A stretch of DNA of 8,895 nt from Candidatus Latescibacterota bacterium (lineage in GTDB: Bacteria; Blakebacterota; Blakebacteria; Blakebacterales; Blakebacteraceae): the NCBI GenBank assembly GCA_023135015.1, contig JAGLTZ010000148.1, positions 1 to 8,895 on the forward strand. The letters are read 5' to 3'. Made by a program: the position numbers and the translations under genes. Below the pieces are notes generated by a model, which was given only the letters and a program-made list of their open reading frames with translations, was not told where the DNA came from and did no database searches. This document shows positions 1-6,846 of this stretch, piece after piece (positions within the stretch are counted from its first letter, which is position 1; every line of letters begins with the position of its first letter).

Positions 1-1
1 G

Positions 2-58
2 TGCCGTACGCCGGTTGATCCTGGTTCTCATTACTTCAAGCCTCGGAACTGGATATGA
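2..58 (+). CDS. Possible 3' end of an upstream gene (partial)
   Basis: Frame 2 is open from the window edge to a TGA at 56-58, giving 18 residues ending in KPRNWI. The stop would overlap the adaptor start as ATGA, the typical coupled junction of an operon and the same arrangement seen twice on the minus strand. The alternative is frame 1, which stops at 16-18 after VPYAG and would leave a 36-base gap before the adaptor. An 18-codon open stretch is not significant alone. An ABC ATPase or TolC-like gene would be expected here by analogy with MacAB operons, but the fragment is too short to identify. Confidence 0.25.
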   Translation, partial: CRTPVDPGSHYFKPRNWI

Positions 59-1197
59 AACGCTGGATAAAAAGGGCGATCATCGTGCTGGTCATCCTCG
101 TCCTGGGGTGGCTGGGGCTACAGTCGTTCATGGGAAAGGGCGAGGAGGAAGAGCTGCGCACGGCCATGGTAGAGCGTGCCGATATATATAGAACGGTGAT
201 CGCCACCGGCAAGATCGAGCCGCGCTACCGGGCGGATATCAAGTCGCGCATCGGCGGGCTGGTAAGCCGTTTCTTCGTCGAACAGGGTGATCGAGTGGCG
301 GTCGGCCAACCTCTGCTGGAGGTTATACCCGGCGCCACCCCTACGGAGCTGCTCCGGGCCCGAAACGAGGCGCAGCTGGCCTACGAGAACAAGGTCCAGA
401 CCGAAAAGATATTCCAACGTTTCCAGGCCCTGCTGGAGCGAGAGCTTGTGTCCTCAGAGGATTTCGAGGATGCCCGAGCCCGCTACCAGGCGGCACGGGT
501 CCGTTTTGTTTCCTCCATCGCCCAGCTGAAGGTCCTGGAGAAGGGGTCGGGCGAGAACGCACTTGTGGGCGGATTCACCCTCAACGAAGAAGAGCAGCAG
601 CTCGTGGACCGTGAGGCCGGCGAAGTCATCGGGAGCATGACCATCCGGGCGCCCATCGCCGGGATAATACTGTCTCGCGACACCGACCCCGGCGCGGCGG
701 TCATACCGATGTCGTCCGCCTTCGGGGGGACTGTGCTCATGGTAATAGCCGACGATACCGCCATGCACTTCGAAGGTGAGGTGGACGAGGCTGATATCGC
801 CAGAGTGAATACTGGAATGCCTGCCCGTATCAATGTCGTAAGCTACCCGGACAGCATCTTCACCGGAGTAGTCGAACTCATTTCCCCTCTCGGCATTGAA
901 GAAGCCAACGTAGTCCGGTTCGAGGTCCACGCGCGCATCGACGAAGGCCAGGAGCTGCTGCGGGCCGGCATGTCCGCCGATGCCGAACTTATCCTCGAAG
1001 AGCGGCTGAACGTTCTCTCTCTGCCTGAAGCCGCACTTATCTACGAGGAGGATGGAGTCTTCGTCCAGATCCGGGACGAGACTCTCGAGGATGGCTATCG
1101 ACGCATCCCTGTCAAGGTTGGCATCTCCGACGGCATCAAGACCGAGATTGTGGATGGTCTGTCTGAGGGAGATGTCGTCATCATTCCCGAAAGCTGA
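55..1197 (+). CDS. HlyD/MacA-type periplasmic adaptor (membrane fusion protein)
   Basis: This is a 380-residue periplasmic adaptor of a tripartite efflux or export system, linking an inner-membrane ABC permease to an outer-membrane channel. A basic N-terminus is followed by one membrane segment at residues 8-24, with no lipobox, so it is an inner-membrane-anchored periplasmic protein. The first biotinyl-lipoyl half lies at about 65-91 (GGLVSRFFVEQGDRV). An alpha-helical hairpin spans about 97-165. The second lipoyl half lies at about 194-216 and carries the family-typical RAP (198-200). A beta-barrel region covers about 225-315 and a membrane-proximal domain about 318-380, ending GLSEGDVVI. 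Length is usual for the family. The Shine-Dalgarno is weak (GGA at 45-47), consistent with coupling to an upstream gene. The permease follows after 33 bases. MacA-like is a family-level call; the substrate cannot be read from sequence. Confidence 0.93.
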   Translation: MKRWIKRAIIVLVILVLGWLGLQSFMGKGEEEELRTAMVERADIYRTVIATGKIEPRYRADIKSRIGGLVSRFFVEQGDRVAVGQPLLEVIPGATPTELLRARNEAQLAYENKVQTEKIFQRFQALLERELVSSEDFEDARARYQAARVRFVSSIAQLKVLEKGSGENALVGGFTLNEEEQQLVDREAGEVIGSMTIRAPIAGIILSRDTDPGAAVIPMSSAFGGTVLMVIADDTAMHFEGEVDEADIARVNTGMPARINVVSYPDSIFTGVVELISPLGIEEANVVRFEVHARIDEGQELLRAGMSADAELILEERLNVLSLPEAALIYEEDGVFVQIRDETLEDGYRRIPVKVGISDGIKTEIVDGLSEGDVVIIPES

Positions 1198-1230
1198 AAA
1201 ACGAAACAGGTGAGCAGGTAGCGTAGCATA

Positions 1231-3786
1231 ATGCAGGCGGTCGAGATCGCACGGCAGTCGATCCAGAACCTGCGCGACATACGTCTGCGCAGCTTTATGA
1301 CCCTGTTCGGGATCGCCTGGGGTATCGTGGCCATCATGATCCTGCTGGGCTGGGGTCTGGGCGCACGCCAGATCCTCGCTGACGGAATGAGGCAGATCGG
1401 AACCGGCCTGGTAATCGCCATTCCCGGATTCACCTCGATCCGCACCCCCAAGACCCAGGCAGGCACCCGGGTCATCCCCGAGTTGGACGATATCGACTAC
1501 CTGCTGGCCAACATACCTCTGGCAGAATTAGTGATGCCTGTCGTCATGCGAAATTTTGAGGCCAAGTCCCCCCTCGACACCCGCAGCTACGCCACCAGAG
1601 GAGTTTTTCCCGAAAGGAAGGAACAGGGCAACTGGCACGTGGCCCAGGGCCGCTTCATCAGCGACCGTGACGTTGCGGAGAGGCGCCGTTTCGCGTTTAT
1701 CGGGCACCGTGTACGCAACGAACTGTTCGGCGAGGATGCTGAAGCTGCGGGTAAGGAGTTCCGCCTCGGGGGTATGACCTTCACAGTGATCGGCGTGGCG
1801 CGGGGAAAAGAGGGACAGACCTCCCAGATCAACAGCCGCCACGACGAGACGATACTGATCCCCATGAGCACCATACAGGAACTGTGGGGGGACGGACGCA
1901 GCATCGACATGCTTTTCCTCACACCGGCCGATAAATCGAGGTCGTCCGAGCTGGTCACACAGCTGCGGGAGGCGATGGCCAGGAGACATCATTTCGACCC
2001 CACCGATGAAGAAGCACTGATGATCTTCGACTTCAACGAGTTCGAGGCCCTCCTCAACATGCTCACCACCGGCCTCACACTCCTGCTCGGCCTGGTGGGG
2101 ATAACCACCCTCTTCGTGGGCGGGATCGGCGTGATGAACATCATGCTGGTTACGGTGCAGGAGCGCACCCGTGAGATCGGGGTCCGCATGGCGGTGGGGG
2201 CGCGGCGCCGCGACATCCGCCGCCAGTTCCTGGCCGAGGCCACGGTGATCACCAGCATGGGCGGCTTCATCGGCTTCCTGATCGGATCAGCCCTGCTGGG
2301 AGGAGTGTCTATGCTGCCGCTGCCCGAGGCGGTTCCCATACCGGTCAACTCACCCTTCCTCGTGGCAGTGGTCATCCTGGTGATGATCACCACCGGCATC
2401 GTATCCGGCTACATGCCGGCAGTGCGCGCCTCCAGGCTTCTTCCCATACAGGCGTTGCGCTACGAACGTGGAGAGGACACTACCAACGGGAAGGTCGTAA
2501 AGCCGCTCTGGACGGCGCGGACGCTGACAGGCGAGCTGGTGGGGGAAGCGGTGATGGAGCTGAGAGCGAGCCGTGGCCGGACCTTCCTGACGGCATTCGG
2601 GATCGTGTGGGGAATCACCGCAGTTATTATCCTCATGGGTTTCGGGGACGGCTTCCGCGGTTTTATGGACAGAACCATAAGCCAGCTCGGGGACAGGCTG
2701 GTCACCATGTATGGCGGCAGGGTCCCGGGGCGGCGTTCCTACCTCGAGGCCCGTCCTGTATATCTCACCATGAAGGATGTGGAGGCGCTCCGCTACCAGC
2801 CGCAGTACATCGCGCAGGTACTGCCGGAGATCAACTGCAGTTTTCTCAACTTCAAGTACGGCAATGAGGACCGGGCCATCCACACCCTCGGCATCGATGT
2901 GGGGGGGGATCTGACCCGAAATATCCAGCTCCGTGCCGGCCGGCGTATAAATCCCCGCGACATTCGTGAGAACCGCCGGATGGCCTTTATCGGCTACAGT
3001 GTCAAGAACCGCCTCTTCGGCGAAGACGCCCCGGACCCTGTTGGTGAATATATCCGTATCGGCGGTATCCGGTTCAGGGTCATTGGTGTCGCTACCCGCA
3101 AGGGAATGCAGAACTCCATCAACCAGTCGCTGGATGACGACAAGACCCTGATCCCTTACACGACGGCCATGCAGCTCTTCAGCGGCACCGACCGGCTCAG
3201 CCGCCTTCAGCTGGAGCCCATCAATCGACTCGACTATGCAAGGGCAGGTGATGAGGCGCGCCAGCGGCTGGTGCGCCTGCACGGCATCGACCCGGCGATC
3301 GGTGAGGATGCTTTCCCCTATTACAGCCAGCTCGAGGGACTGCAGTTCCTGGGGCCGATAGTGATGGTCATGCGGGTCTTCCTGGGAGGAGTGGGTCTTT
3401 TAACTCTGCTCATCGGCGGCATCGGGGTAATGAACGTCATGTTCTTCATCGTCACCCAGCGCACCCGTGAGATAGGTGTCCGGCGGGCGGTCGGAGCTCG
3501 CCAGAAGCACATCTTCAATCAGTTCATGATCGAGAGCCTGCTGCTGGTAGTTACAGCTGGATTGGTGGGATTCCTGCTTGGGACGGGCATCAACAGCGGG
3601 TTGGGCTTCATCGTGGAGCAGATGCAGGACAGCGGGGAGCTTTCCGTGTTATTCGCACCAATGACCTCGATGTTCGTCGCAGTTATAGCGGTAACCTTTA
3701 TCGGCGCGGTCGGCTGGTGCTCAGGCGTACTCCCTGCACTACGGGCGATGCGCCTCGACGTAGTAGAGAGCCTGCGGTACGAATAG
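1231..3786 (+). CDS. Tandem-fused MacB/FtsX-type ABC transporter permease
   Basis: This 851-residue permease consists of two complete MacB_PCD-FtsX modules in one chain. Module 1 is residues 1-412 and module 2 about 431-851, joined by a polar linker (413-430). Each has an N-terminal membrane helix (about 22-44; 452-473), a large periplasmic domain (about 45-278; 474-708) and three C-terminal helices (about 281-304, 336-358, 375-397; 711-740, 766-787, 811-833). Each carries the same signature: GGIGVMN at 297-303 and 729-735, followed by RTREIGVR and AVGAR. Both modules end in LRYE. FtsX/MacB permeases normally work as dimers of about 400-residue units, so this chain could supply a covalent dimer. 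There is no nucleotide-binding domain, so an ATPase must come from another gene, not visible here. Upstream, AGGTGAG at 1208-1214 is distant from the ATG; a weaker AGG lies nearer at about 1216-1218. Mechanotransmission-type export is known for the family; the substrate is unknown. Confidence 0.95.
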   Translation: MQAVEIARQSIQNLRDIRLRSFMTLFGIAWGIVAIMILLGWGLGARQILADGMRQIGTGLVIAIPGFTSIRTPKTQAGTRVIPELDDIDYLLANIPLAELVMPVVMRNFEAKSPLDTRSYATRGVFPERKEQGNWHVAQGRFISDRDVAERRRFAFIGHRVRNELFGEDAEAAGKEFRLGGMTFTVIGVARGKEGQTSQINSRHDETILIPMSTIQELWGDGRSIDMLFLTPADKSRSSELVTQLREAMARRHHFDPTDEEALMIFDFNEFEALLNMLTTGLTLLLGLVGITTLFVGGIGVMNIMLVTVQERTREIGVRMAVGARRRDIRRQFLAEATVITSMGGFIGFLIGSALLGGVSMLPLPEAVPIPVNSPFLVAVVILVMITTGIVSGYMPAVRASRLLPIQALRYERGEDTTNGKVVKPLWTARTLTGELVGEAVMELRASRGRTFLTAFGIVWGITAVIILMGFGDGFRGFMDRTISQLGDRLVTMYGGRVPGRRSYLEARPVYLTMKDVEALRYQPQYIAQVLPEINCSFLNFKYGNEDRAIHTLGIDVGGDLTRNIQLRAGRRINPRDIRENRRMAFIGYSVKNRLFGEDAPDPVGEYIRIGGIRFRVIGVATRKGMQNSINQSLDDDKTLIPYTTAMQLFSGTDRLSRLQLEPINRLDYARAGDEARQRLVRLHGIDPAIGEDAFPYYSQLEGLQFLGPIVMVMRVFLGGVGLLTLLIGGIGVMNVMFFIVTQRTREIGVRRAVGARQKHIFNQFMIESLLLVVTAGLVGFLLGTGINSGLGFIVEQMQDSGELSVLFAPMTSMFVAVIAVTFIGAVGWCSGVLPALRAMRLDVVESLRYE

Positions 3787-3789
3787 CTC

Positions 3790-4386
3790 CTACTCACTGA
3801 TCCACATCTGCACCAATTTATACAGGGCCCGACGTCCAGTAACCGTATTGATGGGTAACCCGGTCAGACCGATAATCCTGCCATACCAGGTAAGAGCACG
3901 AAGTGGGGTGTCATGTGCTCCCAGAGCTTCCAGAACTCCATCACAACCGGTGACGAAGACAGGCATATCTGTCTCGACCCCCCACATGTTCCGGCGTGCC
4001 TCGTGGCGATCTCCTATTGCCACCGCCAGCACACTTAGCCGGGAACTGTTCAGACTGTCGACGAATGCGGCTAGAAGCGGCAGCTCATCCAGACAGGCTA
4101 TACATTCACGGTCCCTGATGAGAACCCAGAGGGTCAGGCCGGGGTGCGGGGGAACTGCGGCAGCTCCGTTAAGGGTCTGAAGAGGCCCGAGCAGTTCGGG
4201 AAGGTCCAATCCCATCCATTCCGGGAAGATCGTTTCCTCCCCGTTTTCTGTCCCGATATCACTTCCATCATAGAACTCATCCGGCACCATCTCCCCCTTC
4301 ATGATACCGTGAATGCCCAGAAGCAGTATCAGTAACAACGCAGCGGAAAAGGGGAGCAGCTCAAGAAGTCGTGGTGCCGGAATCAT
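3790..4386 (-). CDS. Membrane-anchored thioredoxin-fold (redoxin/TlpA-like) protein
   Basis: This 198-residue protein has one hydrophobic N-terminal segment (about 8-28), then a periplasmic-side domain of thioredoxin type. After a strand (LTLWVLI, 84-90) comes a CIAC motif at 95-98 followed by DELPLL, the position of the CxxC active site at the start of helix 1 in TlpA/ResA-like proteins. A further strand (LSVLAVAIG) and a TP pair at 160-161 fit the thioredoxin cis-proline. A third cysteine is at 148. The usual Trp before the active-site Cys is replaced by Glu. The start was chosen because its ATG overlaps the upstream stop as ATGA; an in-frame ATG 24 bases earlier would lie inside the neighbouring gene and add a Gly-rich stub. 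It is the last gene of the operon, and its stop lies 3 bases from the convergent permease stop. Whether it oxidises, reduces or isomerises disulfides cannot be told; the partner may be the cysteine protein two genes upstream. Confidence 0.8.
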   Translation of the reverse strand: MIPAPRLLELLPFSAALLLILLLGIHGIMKGEMVPDEFYDGSDIGTENGEETIFPEWMGLDLPELLGPLQTLNGAAAVPPHPGLTLWVLIRDRECIACLDELPLLAAFVDSLNSSRLSVLAVAIGDRHEARRNMWGVETDMPVFVTGCDGVLEALGAHDTPLRALTWYGRIIGLTGLPINTVTGRRALYKLVQMWISE

Positions 4387-6383
4387 AGATACCCATCCAC
4401 CCCCACCCATTCATAGAGCGCATTATCCGTGCTGAGGAAGAGCCGGCCACTCGGCCCTACCGTCATGCTGCGCAGGTAGTTATCCAGCGGCAGGTTCCAC
4501 CGCCCGAGGGTCTCGCCATCGGGTGATATGAGTGTGGCTGTTGTGACAACTGCGTCTCCATCGAAGTCACTGTTGTATACAAGGACGCATGTGGCTGCAA
4601 GAGCGACCAGCCCGTCTATATCGTACTCTGGCATCATACCCTTCCGGCGTTGGTCGATCGGCCGCAGACCGCTGCCGGTTACCGGCTTCCATTCCGACAA
4701 TCCATCAGGTGACCAGAAGGCGAGGCGCAGCTGCGACTCGTCGAAGACCAGAACCCGCTCGCTGTCCCAGCGGGCCATGCGCCACCAGTTGTAGGCCGGC
4801 TTGAACAGGAGTCCCGCCTTTCTGTGGCTGCCGGATCCTCCCACCCCTGCACTCTTCCCGGTGCTCAGGTCGACTATGAAAAGCGGCTCTCTTCTCTGCT
4901 CCATGGCGTCATGAACGAGCCACCTGTTCCCATCCAGCCATACCATGCTGCTCGGCCACACTCCCCCTTCCCATTCGACTCCTTTGTCAGCGTTCTCGAG
5001 TGAGAAAAGCCCGAGGCGGGGATCGCTGAGGTGCGGCCGGTCTCCCGCCATATAGATGTGGGAACGAAGAGAACCCCGCGGGTGCGGAGATACCATCACT
5101 CTGACACTCCATACATTATCGTCTGACTCGCCCAGCAGCAGTCCCTGGCCGTCCTCGTAGCCCAGGTAGATCAGCTCCCTGCCGCCTACAGCCACAATCC
5201 TTCTGGGCCTGGAATTGATACCCTCGGGATGTCCTCCCCGCAGAATACCCCTCTCCAGAAACATTGATCTAAGATCGCCTACCCTTTCAATAATCTCGCC
5301 AGGAAGATGGGGCCTATCCCTATTCGGATCCTCTATTCCACCGGCTGAAATGCCCGATGAGGCTGCTTTCCGTACTGTATCCCCTGCAGAATCCCCTGAG
5401 CCTACCGCTCCGAGCTGCCGCAGCCTGAAAACCCTGTCAGAACCATCAATGGCGTATGCCAGTCCCGCACCCACCCAGGTAGTTTGTAGAACAGGTGCCG
5501 TCAGATGATGTTCGCTGCATAGCCGGCCGGTGGAATCGTAGGCCCGGACCACCCTACGGCTTCCATCAAGAAGGTAAGCGAGACCGTCAGCTCCCATGGA
5601 AGCATTGATAGTATATGCGGGCAGATTCCGCAGCCTGCCGTCAGGGCGCCTCTCCTGCTTCTTCGGGAAGTGGGTCCACATGTCGATGGCGAGCGTATTG
5701 CCCGTTGGGTATAAGAATTCGATCCGGTTCTCCTGGCTCCACCCCATGATCACATTGCCGTTCTCGAATCTGCATGCGTGAACCGCATTCAATTCCATCG
5801 ATGCCAGGCCGGCCGAGTCAGGCTGTCTCGACGTGACTGCCTCACCGTAACCCAACGTATCCCCTCCTGCTGAAACGTAGAATGCAACCGGGGATCCGGG
5901 GCCATGATATGAAGCGTTAAACAGCCACCCGCCGGAACTGAACTGCAGGGAAGGAGTTGCCATATCGAGCGGAGGGATCTGTTCCAGCTCGAGAAAGTCA
6001 CCCGATGAGGTGAACCAGGAGACATGGTAGAGGTGGGCGACTCCTATCCGTTCGCCGTCACTTACCAGAGCGTAGGGGAACCGCCCCAGCTCCCCTGGCC
6101 CTCCACCAAGACCACCGAAAGTGCCGAGCAGTTCACCGGTTCCCCCCTTGAATATCGCAACCTGCGAAAGCCTGCCGTCCAGGACGTACAGCTTGTTGTG
6201 AAGGCAGATGAGATCCCTCGGGAACACCAGTGCCGGATCTACCGAATCGGCAGGCTCTTCATATATGACCTGCAGTTCGTATTCCAGCCGTTCGATCTGC
6301 GCTTCCCGCCCTCCGCAGCCCAGGGCTGCGGAGAGCAGGATTACCGCAACTGCCGTAAGCGGCAGGTGCTTCCGATCACGCAT
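4383..6383 (-). CDS. Six-bladed beta-propeller-like lipoprotein, double domain
   Basis: This is a 666-residue protein from the ATG that overlaps the upstream stop (TGATG). An in-frame ATG 42 bases further up would displace the signal peptide. Residues 1-22 form a lipoprotein signal (MRDRKH, hydrophobic run, AALGC), with lipidated Cys at 23. Beta-strand-rich propeller sequence follows. The FGGLGGGPGELGRF stretch near 89-102 matches the FG-x-GxGPGEF-type motif I associate with six-bladed beta-propeller lipoproteins. Blade-like repeats such as GLAYLLDGSRRVVRAYD (267-283) and GLAYAIDGSDRVFRL (307-321) occur. A polar linker rich in Gly, Ser and Asp (about 326-360) separates a second strand-rich half (about 363-666), so two propeller-like domains are likely. 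No catalytic residues were recognised; binding a ligand, peptide or partner protein at the envelope is an inference. No clear Shine-Dalgarno precedes the start, so translation probably depends on coupling to the small secreted gene upstream. Confidence 0.85.
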   Translation of the reverse strand: MRDRKHLPLTAVAVILLSAALGCGGREAQIERLEYELQVIYEEPADSVDPALVFPRDLICLHNKLYVLDGRLSQVAIFKGGTGELLGTFGGLGGGPGELGRFPYALVSDGERIGVAHLYHVSWFTSSGDFLELEQIPPLDMATPSLQFSSGGWLFNASYHGPGSPVAFYVSAGGDTLGYGEAVTSRQPDSAGLASMELNAVHACRFENGNVIMGWSQENRIEFLYPTGNTLAIDMWTHFPKKQERRPDGRLRNLPAYTINASMGADGLAYLLDGSRRVVRAYDSTGRLCSEHHLTAPVLQTTWVGAGLAYAIDGSDRVFRLRQLGAVGSGDSAGDTVRKAASSGISAGGIEDPNRDRPHLPGEIIERVGDLRSMFLERGILRGGHPEGINSRPRRIVAVGGRELIYLGYEDGQGLLLGESDDNVWSVRVMVSPHPRGSLRSHIYMAGDRPHLSDPRLGLFSLENADKGVEWEGGVWPSSMVWLDGNRWLVHDAMEQRREPLFIVDLSTGKSAGVGGSGSHRKAGLLFKPAYNWWRMARWDSERVLVFDESQLRLAFWSPDGLSEWKPVTGSGLRPIDQRRKGMMPEYDIDGLVALAATCVLVYNSDFDGDAVVTTATLISPDGETLGRWNLPLDNYLRSMTVGPSGRLFLSTDNALYEWVGVDGYL

Positions 6384-6631
6384 CAGTCGATGATCGATTC
6401 GACCGCGTACTTGATGGTGCACCACAGCTTTGCATAGCCGTACCTTGACCAGCAGAGAGCCTCGGTCGCCACGGCGTGGTCAAGGCAGTCATGGAGGGAT
6501 TCGTCGGCCTGAGTAATACATCTATCGTAATTGGACGCCGGGTTGCCGCTATAAGCCATCACCACCGAAGGGGTCAGGCCTGCCAGCAACAGAACAGCAG
6601 TAAGAGAAACCAGGGCCTTTCTGATACGCAT
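6383..6631 (-). CDS. Small secreted four-cysteine protein, family not recognised
   Basis: This is an 82-residue protein with a classic Sec signal peptide: MRIRK, a hydrophobic core at about 6-20 and a likely signal peptidase I site VVMA|YSG after residue 26. The mature part is about 56 residues. Its four cysteines at 38, 49, 60 and 71 are each separated by exactly ten residues (C-x10-C-x10-C-x10-C). The segment has no Pro and only one Gly (65), so it is probably helical; two disulfides could form in a helical hairpin, loosely like CHCH proteins. The start is fixed by AAGGAGG at 6645-6639, seven bases before the ATG, and by the signal peptide. The frame stays open upstream to 7006, but that part looks non-coding. 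It is the first gene of the operon, and its TGA overlaps the lipoprotein ATG. I do not recognise the family. Position, size and cysteines suggest a secreted peptide handled by the co-encoded thioredoxin-fold protein. Confidence 0.75.
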   Translation of the reverse strand: MRIRKALVSLTAVLLLAGLTPSVVMAYSGNPASNYDRCITQADESLHDCLDHAVATEALCWSRYGYAKLWCTIKYAVESIID

Positions 6632-6638
6632 TACCGAT

Positions 6639-6645
6639 CCTCCTT
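6639..6645 (-). promoter_or_regulatory. Strong ribosome binding site of the small secreted gene
   Basis: The minus strand reads AAGGAGG, seven bases before the ATG at 6631. It is the best Shine-Dalgarno in the operon and decides the start over the in-frame ATG at 6652 and GTG at 6736. It lies just 3' of the closing arm of the long inverted repeat, so folding could affect its accessibility. Confidence 0.8.
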
Positions 6646-6654
6646 CCCTCATTA

Positions 6655-6817
6655 AGTACACCGCTCCGCAATTACGCTGGCATTCAAGCGCCGATGCATT
6701 CAGGCCAGCCTCGTTGCTCGTCGTCGCGATAGACACCGCTATCCCTCCTCCTCGTGCCTTGCTGGCCGGACGCCTCGTCGCTCTCGATACATCACCGTAA
6801 TTACGGAGCGGTGCACT
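6655..6817 (-). promoter_or_regulatory. Candidate structured 5' leader: 22-bp stem with nested hairpins
   Basis: Bases 6655-6676 and 6796-6817 are inverted repeats that pair over 22 bp. On the minus-strand RNA all 22 positions pair, 20 as Watson-Crick pairs and two as G-U (6658/6814 and 6669/6803). On the plus strand those two would be A-C mismatches. Inside the 119-base interior are a 7-bp stem (6703-6709 with 6761-6767, GGCCAGC/GCTGGCC) and within that a 5-bp hairpin (6728-6732 with 6739-6743, GATAG/CTATC, 6-base loop). The stem ends 10 bases before the Shine-Dalgarno of the small secreted gene. This fits a cis-acting leader or a processed small RNA. No known riboswitch class was recognised. 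The alternative is a short MITE-like element with terminal inverted repeats, but no clear target-site duplication is seen. Confidence 0.5.
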
Positions 6818-6828
6818 ATGGGATAATG

Positions 6829-6846
6829 GACGCCGGGGTCGGCGTC
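6829..6846 (-). promoter_or_regulatory. Perfect 7-bp hairpin with 4-base loop upstream of the leader stem
   Basis: GACGCCG (6829-6835) and CGGCGTC (6840-6846) pair perfectly around a 4-base loop. No T-run follows on either strand, so it is not a canonical terminator. On the minus strand it lies 11 bases upstream of the long leader stem and may be an extra element of the same RNA. Confidence 0.4.

Noticed and set aside
454..930. Antisense ORF inside the adaptor gene
   Set aside because: It overlaps a fully supported MacA-like coding frame and has no domain character.
2350..3282. Long antisense ORF (310 residues) inside the permease gene
   Set aside because: It is a GC-driven shadow of a gene with well-supported domains in the other frame; its translation has no recognisable domains.
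3784..3792. Shared bidirectional terminator between the ABC operon and the redox operon
   Set aside because: Only three bases separate the stops, and no GC stem with a T-run was found on either strand near the junction.
6655..6817. MITE or insertion-sequence remnant with terminal inverted repeats
   Set aside because: No convincing target-site duplication flanks the arms and no transposase remnant is visible; kept only as an alternative to the RNA-leader reading because genome copy number cannot be checked here.
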